Shown here: in pieces, positions 8,384-16,131 of the stretch
Numbering within the stretch: the stretch's first letter is position 1
Layout of the letters: every line of letters starts with the position of its first letter
Assembly: GCF_002918555.1 (NCBI RefSeq)
Contig: NZ_PQMB01000003.1
Coordinates: 683,318-747,317, forward strand
Source of the DNA: Citrobacter amalonaticus
GTDB lineage: Bacteria > Pseudomonadota > Gammaproteobacteria > Enterobacterales > Enterobacteriaceae
Length of the DNA stretch: 64,000 nucleotides
Reading direction: 5' to 3'
The notes under the pieces: model-generated
The model's database searches: none
The model's input: only the letters and a program-made list of their open reading frames with translations
What the model was told of the DNA's origin: nothing
Program-made: the position numbers and the translations under genes

Positions 8384-8713
8384 ATGGACAATGTGGTATA
8401 CAAAATTAATGCAACCGATAACGTTGCAACCGCGCTGACATCGTTTAAGCACGGAGAAACGGCGAATATTCGCGGTGCCGAAGAGGGGGTAATCGATGCA
8501 AATGAAGAGATTCATATCGGCCATAAGATTGCCCTGTCTTTTATCGCCCAGGGCGCGCCGATCGTTAAATATGGTATTAGCATCGGCACGGCCACGCAGG
8601 ATATCAGTCCAGGAGACTGGGTGCATTTGCACGTAATGTGCAGCAATTACGATCGACGTTCCGCCAGTCTGGATGTCGTCACCGGCGCGCCAAAGGATAT
8701 TAAATATGAATGA
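8384..8713 (+). CDS. UxaA-type dehydratase, small (N-terminal SAF-domain) subunit
   Basis: A 109-residue protein equivalent to the N-terminal domain of altronate dehydratase UxaA (compare the complete UxaA at 53291-54778: both have a KI-A-DNVA start, HKIAL and IVKYG-IG segments). In GarD and UxaA this SAF domain helps shape the active site. Here it is a separate gene whose last 8 nt overlap the large-subunit gene, so the two are made together and presumably form one enzyme. The same split is known in the Campylobacter jejuni fucose locus. Confidence 0.85.
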   Translation: MDNVVYKINATDNVATALTSFKHGETANIRGAEEGVIDANEEIHIGHKIALSFIAQGAPIVKYGISIGTATQDISPGDWVHLHVMCSNYDRRSASLDVVTGAPKDIKYE

Positions 8714-9935
8714 GTCTGATAGTCTGAAAACCATAAGCTGGCAGGGCTACCAACGCCAGAGTGGCGCAAAAGGCATCCGTAATAAAACATTGGTCATTTA
8801 TACCGTTGAATGCGCCCATTTTATTGCGGACAAAATCGTCGCCCGGATTAACGATTCCGAAGTGGAGGTCGTGGGCTTTTCAGGCTGTACCGATAACGAA
8901 TATGCCGTAAGAATGCTTATTGCGTTGATTCGTCATCCCAACGTCGGCGGCGTTCTCGCCGTTGGGTTGGGGTGCGAATATATTCAGCCGGAGTGGCTCA
9001 GTAATATCGCGAAAGAAGAAGGCAAACCGACCAACTGGTTTTTCATTCAGCAGGCCGGCGGCACAAAAAGCAGTATTGAGCTTGGCGTTAAATACGTTAA
9101 ACGCATTCAGGACGAATTAAGCCATACGCCGCGCGTGGCGATGGGATTCTCCGATCTCATCATCGGCAGCGAATGCGGCGGAAGCGATTATACCAGCGGC
9201 CTGGCGGGCAATGTGGCGGTAGGGAATTTTTTCGACTGGTTAGTTGATGCCGGCGGTACCGCGATCTTTGAAGAGATTGTCGAAGCCATTGGTCTGATTG
9301 ATATCTTGTCGGCAAGAGCCGCGACAGAAGCCGCCAGGGAGCAAATCATCGCCACTTACAATAAGGCGCTGGATTACTGTAAGTCGGTGAGGCAATACTC
9401 CGTCAGCCCCGGTAATTTCGCTGGCGGATTGTCCACTATTGAAGAAAAAAGCATGGGCGCAGTGATAAAAAGCGGCTCCCGCCCTGTTCAGGGAGTACTG
9501 AAAGTCAGCAGTAGCCCGAGGGGAAAAGGGTTATGGCTGCTTGATTCCACCCCGGACCCTCATTGGATGCAATTCGGCATTACCAACCCCAATGATAATG
9601 AAGGGCTGATGGCGCTTATTTCCTGCGGCAGCCATATTATCTTTTTTGTTACCGGACGCGGCAGCGTAGTCGGTTCCGTCGTCGCCCCGGTCATTAAAAT
9701 AACCGGCAACAGCCAGACTTACGCCAACATGTCGGAAGATATGGATGTGGATGCAGGCCGTCTTTTAAGTGGCGCACTCTCCCAACAGGCGCTTTCAACA
9801 GAAATAGCCGAATTGGTTATGGCAATCGCCTCCGGGAAAAAAAGTAAAAGTGAAGAACAGGGGCATAAAGAATATTTTATTCCTTATAAATATCAAAGCA
9901 GAGATGTATTGATACCCGCGCGGTGTGAAAACTAA
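8706..9935 (+). CDS. UxaA-type acid-sugar dehydratase, large (C-terminal) subunit
   Basis: A 409-residue homologue of the catalytic part of UxaA/GarD, which dehydrate altronate or galactarate to 2-keto-3-deoxy acids using a divalent metal. Shared segments include VLAVGLGCE, SECGGSDYTSG and SPGNFAGGLSTIEEKSMG, followed late by FFVTGRGS. Compared with the UxaA in this window, the SLGCTQKAG motif is SMGAVIKSG, so one conserved cysteine is an alanine. I chose ATG 8706, which overlaps the small-subunit stop; a longer frame from 8673 is unlikely. Substrate unknown; an onate-type sugar acid is expected. Confidence 0.85.
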   Translation: MNESDSLKTISWQGYQRQSGAKGIRNKTLVIYTVECAHFIADKIVARINDSEVEVVGFSGCTDNEYAVRMLIALIRHPNVGGVLAVGLGCEYIQPEWLSNIAKEEGKPTNWFFIQQAGGTKSSIELGVKYVKRIQDELSHTPRVAMGFSDLIIGSECGGSDYTSGLAGNVAVGNFFDWLVDAGGTAIFEEIVEAIGLIDILSARAATEAAREQIIATYNKALDYCKSVRQYSVSPGNFAGGLSTIEEKSMGAVIKSGSRPVQGVLKVSSSPRGKGLWLLDSTPDPHWMQFGITNPNDNEGLMALISCGSHIIFFVTGRGSVVGSVVAPVIKITGNSQTYANMSEDMDVDAGRLLSGALSQQALSTEIAELVMAIASGKKSKSEEQGHKEYFIPYKYQSRDVLIPARCEN

Positions 9936-10366
9936 CGTTGAATAAGGTGGGTAAAATTTTTCTATTATTAATATAACGTTAGGTCTGCCAGACTGAAAAC
10001 AGAAGTAACAGGCGTACCGCTTTGCTCATCTTATTCGGAGGATGTACTGCGGCGACATTATTTAAATAACAAGTAAGCCTGTCGTGATCTTTATCACGAT
10101 CGGAACAATCACCCACCATGTCATGCAGGTTGATAGGGTAAGTGGGCGGCGTGATGATAGCCTCGAAGGTGAGAGTTACCTGGGCGTCCTCCCTTGTGCA
10201 GCACAGTTGTCCACCACCAGAGGCACGGTAAATTAATAATGAGCGTAAATAGCCCGTATGAATTGAAATTACCTCGTTGAGAATAACAGTCGGTCGCTTC
10301 GTTATTGCTCTGGCTGAAAAATCTCTTTTATTAGACGCATAACAATTCTTGTTGGAGATATTTATT
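9936..10366. other. 431-bp intergenic region inside block B
   Basis: No gene supported; a 132-codon minus-strand frame (9979-10377) lacks family resemblance. It contains a strong CRP-like palindrome at 10083-10098 and a smaller GTCTGCCAGAC palindrome near 9991. The length and the CRP site suggest that the transporter gene has its own promoter. Confidence 0.45.
10083..10098. promoter_or_regulatory. CRP-like site upstream of MHS transporter
   Basis: CGTGA-TCTTTA-TCACG, symmetrical with GTGA/TCAC cores at the CRP spacing of 6 nt. It lies about 270 bp before the transporter start, so it would act on a promoter within 9936-10366. Confidence 0.5.
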
Positions 10367-11686
10367 GTGACAGACATAGTATATAAAGAAGGTATACAGC
10401 CCGAAGCTGATACCAGAACGATAAGAAAAGTCGTCGTGGCTGGTTCGGTAGGTACAATTATCGAATGGTACGATTATGCGCTCTATGGTGCGGCGGCAGG
10501 CTTAGTCATAAACAAACTCTTCTTTCCCTCCCTTTCGCCGTCGTCCGCCTTATTAGCCGCGCTGGCGACATTTGCCGTCGGCTATTTCGCCAGACCGCTG
10601 GGAGGGGTAATCATCTCTCACATCGGCGATAAATGGGGACGAAAACCTGCCCTGATATTTTCTATCGTCCTGATGGGATTTACAACCGTCGCGCTGGGCC
10701 TGCTGCCGAGCTATTTTCAAATCGGCGTGTGGTCATCCGTGCTATTGGTGCTGTTACGCTTGCTACAGGGGTTTGGCGCCGGTGCCGAACTGGCGGGGGC
10801 GCTAACATTTGTCGGGGAATATGTTCCCTTTAAGCGCCGGGCTTTCTATACCTCTATCATCAATGCGTCGACCGTTGTGGGAATTATGCTTGCGACAGGC
10901 GCCTTCTTGCTGGTTTCGCAATTACCGGAAGACGCGTTTCTCAGTTGGGGATGGCGCATTCCATTTTTAGCCTCCTCAATACTTTTTATCCTCGCTTTTT
11001 ACATCCGGCATAATCTGGATGAGACGCCGGCTTACCAAAAAAGCATGGCCGAAGCCGAGAAGAAAAAGAAAACGCAGAAAGTTCCCCTCACTGAGTTATT
11101 AAAAAATAGCCCGAAAGAAGTATTCTATGCCTTTCTCAGCGTCACGGCGCATCAGGCAAATTCCTATATCCTGAGCGTGTTCAGTATCAGCTACATGGTG
11201 AATACCCTCGGCATGACGAGAACGGACAGCCTGATTGCGCTTATATGCGGATCTATCGCCGGCATTATCGGTACGCCTGTTATGGGGAGTATTTCCGATA
11301 AAGTGGGTGCGGCGAAAGTCTACTCGCTAGGCTGTATTTTTATCGCTCTGTTTAGTATTCCCTTTTTCGCGATTCTTGATACGCAAAATCTGGCTTTCGT
11401 TATCCTCGGCATGTGTATTCTTTACGGCATCGGCTACGGCGCGACATCCGGCTCTCAGGGTGCCTTTTTAGTGAATTTATTCCCGATACGCTACCGGTTT
11501 TCAGGGGTTGCGTTGTCAAGAGAACTAAACGGTATGCTAATCGCCGGACCGACCCCGTTTATCTGCGCCTGGTTAGTGACGCTGGCCGAGGGTAAACCCA
11601 CCTATGTATTTGGTTATATCTGGGCATGCTGTTTACTGTCCGTTGTCGCCGTGCATATTATTAAACACAAAGCGAACAACCAATAA
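10367..11686 (+). CDS. MFS transporter, metabolite:H+ symporter (MHS) family
   Basis: A 439-residue, twelve-helix major facilitator of the MHS type (ShiA, KgtP and ProP relatives). The hallmark N-terminal SVGTIIEWYDYALYGAAAG and the loop 2-3 motif GDKWGRKPAL are present. MHS carriers import carboxylates or osmolytes with protons, which fits a sugar-acid pathway. I chose GTG at 10367, which has GGAG 9 nt upstream, over the TTG at 10349. The next gene starts 198 nt later, after an ERIC repeat. Confidence 0.87.
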   Translation: MTDIVYKEGIQPEADTRTIRKVVVAGSVGTIIEWYDYALYGAAAGLVINKLFFPSLSPSSALLAALATFAVGYFARPLGGVIISHIGDKWGRKPALIFSIVLMGFTTVALGLLPSYFQIGVWSSVLLVLLRLLQGFGAGAELAGALTFVGEYVPFKRRAFYTSIINASTVVGIMLATGAFLLVSQLPEDAFLSWGWRIPFLASSILFILAFYIRHNLDETPAYQKSMAEAEKKKKTQKVPLTELLKNSPKEVFYAFLSVTAHQANSYILSVFSISYMVNTLGMTRTDSLIALICGSIAGIIGTPVMGSISDKVGAAKVYSLGCIFIALFSIPFFAILDTQNLAFVILGMCILYGIGYGATSGSQGAFLVNLFPIRYRFSGVALSRELNGMLIAGPTPFICAWLVTLAEGKPTYVFGYIWACCLLSVVAVHIIKHKANNQ

Positions 11687-11690
11687 GTCA

Positions 11691-11818
11691 TCATACCCCT
11701 GAATAATTTGAGTTACGTGAAGGCTGCTACCACACGAGTCCCAGGATTTTACTCAGGTAAGCGACTGGGGCAAGTAAGGGCAGCCAACGCACAGGCAGCT
11801 TCAAGTATGACGGGTGTA
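11691..11818. repeat. ERIC (IRU) repeat
   Basis: A full-length (about 127 bp) imperfect palindrome between the MHS transporter and the uronate isomerase. It starts TCATACCCCTGAATAATTTG, ends CTTCAAGTATGACGGGT, and contains the diagnostic centre GTAAGCGACTGGGG close to the ERIC2 primer sequence. ERIC elements are non-coding enterobacterial repeats that fold in RNA and can alter the stability or processing of operon messages. Confidence 0.85.
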
Positions 11819-11884
11819 AATAGCGCACACGACCTTAAACAAAAAGGTTGACTTAATAAATTATTCTTATGAGGAGGAAGTCTT

Positions 11885-13285
11885 ATGTCATTTATAAAAA
11901 AAGACTTTTTATTGAGAAGCTTAACAGCGCAGAAGTTATATTTTGATTACGCAGAATCGATGCCGATATTTGATTTTCATTGCCATCTTATCCCGGAGCA
12001 AATCGCGACTGATAAGCGTTTTGATAATATTACCGAATTATGGCTGGGCGGAGATCACTATAAGTGGCGTTTGATGCGTTTTGGCGGTGTAGCAGAAAAA
12101 TTCATAATGGGCGACGGCGACAATAAAAGTAAATTCATGCATTACTGTAAGGTATTGCCTTCAGCCATCGGTAATCCGGTTTATCACTGGAGCCATTTAG
12201 AATTACTGCGTTTTTTTGATATTGAAGATGAGATATCCATTGAAACAGCAGAATATTTGTGGGAGCAGTGTAATAAAAAAATAGCCTCCCCCGACTTTTC
12301 AGCACAGAAATTAATGCTACGGGCCAATGTTAACTATGTCTGCACCAGCGACGATCCGGTCGACGACCTGAAATACCATCAACACTTAGCCGCCCAGGAC
12401 GATTTCCGCATCGGCGTATTTCCGACTTACCGCCCTGACAAAGCGCTGGCTATAGATAACCCGAATTTTATTGATTACGTTGAAAAACTGGCGGCCCGGT
12501 CAGGCATAAGGCTCGATAGTTACCAGAATTACTGCCGGGCGTTGAGTAATCGTATTGATTTCTTTCACCAGCAACACTGCCGAATGTCGGACCACGGCAT
12601 AGATCTGATGCGGTATATTCCGGCCACGCCGTCAGAGTTGGAGCATATTTTTGAAAAAGCGCTCAATCGCGACCCTTTAAGCGCGAAGGAAGTGATTCAA
12701 TTCAGAACCGAAACGCTCTGCTTTCTGGCTTCCCGTTATGCCCAGCTTAACTGGACCATGCAAATTCACATCGGCGCCACGCGCAGCGTGAATAGCCGTA
12801 TGCTGGCACATCTCGGACGCGACTGCGGTTACGATTCGCCGACCGACCGCCCGTGTCTGGATGATTTGGTGTTATTGCTCAATCGTATGGAACAGCAGGA
12901 GAGCCTGCCTGATACCCTGTTATTCAGCCTTAATCCAACACTGGATTCAGCTCTGGCAACACTGGCGGGGAATTTCCCGGGCGACAAAGCGTTGGCAAAA
13001 GTGCAACCTGGCCCTGCCTGGTGGCATAACGATCATAAAGTCGGCATGGAAAACCAACTTACGGCATTTGGCAACGCGCTGCTATTAGGTCACTTTATCG
13101 GCATGGCGACCGATTCCAGAAGCTTTTTATCCTACCCCCGGCATGAGTATTTTCGTCGTATTTTATGTAATTTTGTCGGTGATTTAATTGAGCGCGGGGA
13201 ATATACGAATCAACTGTCGGTCGCAGGGGGAATGATACAAAATATCTGTTACTTTAACGCTGAGAGGAAATACTTTAAAAAATAA
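11885..13285 (+). CDS. Uronate isomerase (UxaC family), second divergent copy
   Basis: A 466-residue homologue of glucuronate/galacturonate isomerase. The N-terminal metal motif FDFHCHL (His32, His34) is present, and blocks such as WLGGDHYKWRLMRFGG, IGNPVYHWSHLELLR, TDDPVDDL and [18 protein letters not shown] correspond to those of the core UxaC at 54793-56205. Identity is clearly partial, so it is not a recent duplicate and may have another uronate as substrate. The ATG has a strong AGGAGG 8 nt upstream. It is the last gene of block B and supplies the first step (aldose to ketose) of the inferred pathway. Confidence 0.9.
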   Translation: MSFIKKDFLLRSLTAQKLYFDYAESMPIFDFHCHLIPEQIATDKRFDNITELWLGGDHYKWRLMRFGGVAEKFIMGDGDNKSKFMHYCKVLPSAIGNPVYHWSHLELLRFFDIEDEISIETAEYLWEQCNKKIASPDFSAQKLMLRANVNYVCTSDDPVDDLKYHQHLAAQDDFRIGVFPTYRPDKALAIDNPNFIDYVEKLAARSGIRLDSYQNYCRALSNRIDFFHQQHCRMSDHGIDLMRYIPATPSELEHIFEKALNRDPLSAKEVIQFRTETLCFLASRYAQLNWTMQIHIGATRSVNSRMLAHLGRDCGYDSPTDRPCLDDLVLLLNRMEQQESLPDTLLFSLNPTLDSALATLAGNFPGDKALAKVQPGPAWWHNDHKVGMENQLTAFGNALLLGHFIGMATDSRSFLSYPRHEYFRRILCNFVGDLIERGEYTNQLSVAGGMIQNICYFNAERKYFKK

Positions 13286-13384
13286 AAACAGCATGACGCC
13301 ATCACCACGCCCTGTTTACGAATAACACCATAGATAGGGCGCAGATCAACGCATACTGGCCTCATCAGCGTGGACTACCGGGCG

Positions 13385-13650
13385 ACGCTGACTCTTCCGG
13401 CCCATCCGGCCATGGTACTGACAGGCAGATCAAGATCCGCACGAGCCATGAGTGGCAGTCATTCCTGAAATCACGCTGTCTGGAGGGTAGCATGAGTCGT
13501 CGCGTTAACTTTTGATTACATCGAACTGTGTTATAACTGTAAGCGTCGGCATGGTTCCAACGATCAGATGCCACCGGCTGAACATGAAAACCTATATTAT
13601 CAACGGCTCAGAAGTGTCTGGATTATCCGTGGCGACTCTGATGGCAATGT
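13385..13650 (+). pseudogene. Decayed IS3-family transposase (OrfB) C-terminal fragment
   Basis: In one frame the plus strand reads SHEWQSFLKSRCLEGSMSRR (from 13444), and after a deletion and a frame change it reads FDYIELCYNCKRRHGSNDQM (from 13511), continuing into ENLYYQRLRSVWIIRG. These are the conserved C-terminal blocks of IS3-family OrfB (normally SHEWQ, SMSRRGN, then YIE-YN-KRRH). About 35 residues between SMSRR and FDYIE, including the catalytic glutamate region, are missing. No OrfA or left end was found. Confidence 0.8.
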
Positions 13651-13822
13651 CGGTATGATGTGCATCCTTACGCTAATTTTTACCCGCATACCTTAACCAA
13701 AGTTCTTTCCGATAAGGTTTCTGTCCCCTCTTTTCTTTCGTTATGCCATACAAAACTGTGATTTATTGCGCATAAAACAAACATGATGATTGCATTTTCA
13801 TCACCACTATTTATTGTATTCA

Positions 13823-13836
13823 TATTGTATACAATA
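13823..13836. promoter_or_regulatory. Candidate GntR/FCD operator of block C
   Basis: A perfect 14-bp palindrome, TATTGTATACAATA, 20 bp before the lactonase start. TTGT-N2-3-ACAA is a common FadR-subfamily operator form, and a GntR/FCD gene closes the block at 20427-21038. Its position over the leader or promoter suggests repression. Confidence 0.5.
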
Positions 13837-13856
13837 AGAATACATAAGAGGTGAGA

Positions 13857-14711
13857 ATGCGAATTATCGATACCCATAACCATATCTGGCACTGCCATGG
13901 CGAGCATTTTGCCTGGATAACCGACAGTTTGTCGTCTATTCGCCGTGATTTCCTTATTGAGGATTTAGAGGTAGTTCTCGCGGAAAACCATGTAGAAGGA
14001 GCCATTTTAGTTCAGGCGATCCCGACAATTGCAGAGAGTGAATGGCTGCTGGAGATTGCTGAAGGAAACGACAATATTCGGGGAGTCATTGGCTGGGTGG
14101 ATATAAGCCAGGGGGCGGCGATTAAAAGCGATCTCCAGCGCCTGCAAAATAAATCCCGTTGCCTGAAGGGTATCCGCTATATGTCTCAGGGCCTGCCGGA
14201 TGAGCACTTACTGACTCCGGCATTTATTGAGGGGGTACGCTGCGTTGGCGAGCAGGGACTGGTCTATGAGCTGCTAATTACCTCCCAACAGCTGGAAGCC
14301 GCCAGACTGCTGATCTCTGCCTGCCCTGAGGTCACCTTTGTTATTGAGCATGCGGCGAAACCTGCAATCCGTAACGGCGAAATTGCCGAATGGCGTGAGA
14401 AGTTGATGCAAACAGCCAGGGAGCACCGCAATGTCTATTGCAAACTTTCCGGCCTGATCACTGAGGCGGATTATTCGCGCTGGACCGGGCCAGAGCAGGC
14501 CTACCGGGAGATTGAGCCGTATATCGACGCAGTATTCGCCGCATTTGGTACCGAACGCGTGATGTACGGTTCAGACTGGCCCGTTTCTCTTCTGGGATTG
14601 CCCTATGCAGAGGTTCTGGGGCTTTATCAGCGCTATCTGCAAACTCACCGCACGCTTTCATCCGATAACTTTTTTTATCGCGTAGCCAAAAACGTTTACT
14701 CAATAAAGTAA
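13857..14711 (+). CDS. COG3618 amidohydrolase, sugar lactonase (L-fuconolactonase-like)
   Basis: A 284-residue metal-dependent amidohydrolase of the COG3618 group, whose characterised members hydrolyse sugar-acid lactones such as L-fuconolactone. The N-terminal DTHNHIWH provides the His-x-His metal motif (His7, His9), VIEHAAKP carries a later His, and YGSDWPVS the C-terminal Asp. I chose ATG 13857, with AAGAGG 5 nt upstream, over the GTG at 13851. It is the first gene of a tightly spaced operon to 20373. In the inferred pathway it opens the lactone made by the aldose dehydrogenase. Confidence 0.85.
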   Translation: MRIIDTHNHIWHCHGEHFAWITDSLSSIRRDFLIEDLEVVLAENHVEGAILVQAIPTIAESEWLLEIAEGNDNIRGVIGWVDISQGAAIKSDLQRLQNKSRCLKGIRYMSQGLPDEHLLTPAFIEGVRCVGEQGLVYELLITSQQLEAARLLISACPEVTFVIEHAAKPAIRNGEIAEWREKLMQTAREHRNVYCKLSGLITEADYSRWTGPEQAYREIEPYIDAVFAAFGTERVMYGSDWPVSLLGLPYAEVLGLYQRYLQTHRTLSSDNFFYRVAKNVYSIK

Positions 14712-14723
14712 CAGGAGGCTCTC

Positions 14724-16103
14724 ATGGAAATTGTACAATATATCCTCGGATTTGGCCCGGCGGTGGTCATTCCAATGATTATGTTTTTATTTGCTGTACT
14801 TTTTGGCGCAAAGCTTGCCGACGCCGCAAAGAACGCGATGACGGTGGGTATCGGTTTTCTCGGTCTGTCATTGCTCATCGGGTTTATGGTTACCTCACTC
14901 AGCAGTTCAACAGAGGCGATGGTGAAAAACCTCAACCTGCATTACGAGGTGTTGGATCTTGGCTGGCCCCTGATTAGTGCTTTTAGTCTGGCGGCGCTTT
15001 CTCTGCCGGTAGTTTATGCCCTGTGTTTTGCCACAAACTTATTGATGATTTCGACCAATACCACAAAAACCTTGAATGTGGATTTCTGGAACTACTGGCA
15101 CTTTGTGTTTGCCGGTATCATTGTGGAACAGGTGAGCGGGTCGTTTTGGGCGGGAATTTTTGCCAGTTGGATTACCTTCATTATTACGCTGAAAATTGCT
15201 GACTATATAGCCCCGCACGTACAGAGATTTTGCGATACGCCTAACGTCACCATTACTCAGGCGGAGATAGTGGCCTGGGCTCCGCTGGCATTTTTAATGG
15301 ATCGTATTATTGACCGTATTCCGGTCATCAACAAAATCGATCTGAATCTGAGTAAAATTGAAAGCAAACTGGGCTTCTTTGGTAGTCCGCTCGCGATGGG
15401 GGCCATTCTGGGGGTAATCATCGGTATGCTTGGGGCGCTACCCTTCAGCGATATTATTAAGAGCGGTATGAATTTTGCGGCTGTGATGGTGTTATTACCA
15501 ACAATGGCCGGGGTTCTGGTCAGTGGCCTGGTGCCAATTACTGAAATTGCTTCAGAGTGGGTAAAAAAACGCTTCCCGACAAAGTCACTTTATTTTGGCA
15601 TTAGTGGTGAAATTGCGTTTAAAAATCCAGCCGTTTTATCGGTCGGTATTTTGATGGTCCCGCTTACTATTCTGATTAGCACAATCTTACCTTTTAATAC
15701 TATGATGCCGTTTGCCGACATTCCTTACTTACCCATCTTTGTTGTGTTTGGCACCGTAGCCTGTAATGGCAATATGTTTCGCGGTCTAATAAATGGCATT
15801 GTGATTGTGTGCGGGATTTTGTGGTTCGGTTCAGATCTTGCCGTGGTATCACAGGCGCTGGCAGAAAAAGCCCAGCTTAATGTGCCAAAGGAGATGATGG
15901 CCTCTTCTATTGATGGCGGTTCGCATGCTGTTTCCTGGATTTTTTATAAAATGTATGAATTACTGCATGGAACACACCCCGCGCTGCTAAGTGCATTAGC
16001 GCTATTAATAATGGGCATCATTATTTACGCGTTGAAATTAATTTTTAATATTAAGAAGAGAGAAGCATTAAGCTCACCTCTGGCAGAAAACAAATCCGAG
16101 TAA
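14724..16103 (+). CDS. PTS EIIC, galactitol (GatC) family, without cognate EIIA/EIIB
   Basis: A 459-residue membrane protein of the galactitol-type PTS IIC family (GatC is about 451 residues), with multiple hydrophobic helices, the N-terminal GPAVVIPMIMFLFAVLFGAK segment, GFLGLSLLIGFM and the late DGGSHAVSWIFYKMYEL block. GatC forms the membrane channel; phosphoryl transfer normally needs separate GatA and GatB proteins. No IIA or IIB gene is present in this operon. It may borrow components or act as an uncoupled facilitator. AGGAGG precedes the ATG, 12 nt after the lactonase stop. Confidence 0.87.
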   Translation: MEIVQYILGFGPAVVIPMIMFLFAVLFGAKLADAAKNAMTVGIGFLGLSLLIGFMVTSLSSSTEAMVKNLNLHYEVLDLGWPLISAFSLAALSLPVVYALCFATNLLMISTNTTKTLNVDFWNYWHFVFAGIIVEQVSGSFWAGIFASWITFIITLKIADYIAPHVQRFCDTPNVTITQAEIVAWAPLAFLMDRIIDRIPVINKIDLNLSKIESKLGFFGSPLAMGAILGVIIGMLGALPFSDIIKSGMNFAAVMVLLPTMAGVLVSGLVPITEIASEWVKKRFPTKSLYFGISGEIAFKNPAVLSVGILMVPLTILISTILPFNTMMPFADIPYLPIFVVFGTVACNGNMFRGLINGIVIVCGILWFGSDLAVVSQALAEKAQLNVPKEMMASSIDGGSHAVSWIFYKMYELLHGTHPALLSALALLIMGIIIYALKLIFNIKKREALSSPLAENKSE

Positions 16104-16131
16104 AACACTGATAAAACATCAGGAGAAATTT

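Larger units (their letters stand above)
13286..13856. other. Intergenic region between blocks B and C
   Basis: No intact gene. It contains the decayed IS3-family fragment (13385-13650), then an AT-rich promoter region for block C with a weak CRP-like match at 13757-13772 (TGTGA-TTTATT-GCGCA) and a GntR-type palindrome at 13823-13836. Confidence 0.6.

Noticed and set aside
9979..10377. 132-codon minus-strand frame in the block B gap
   Set aside because: No family resemblance; it runs across a CRP-like site and through the MHS transporter start.
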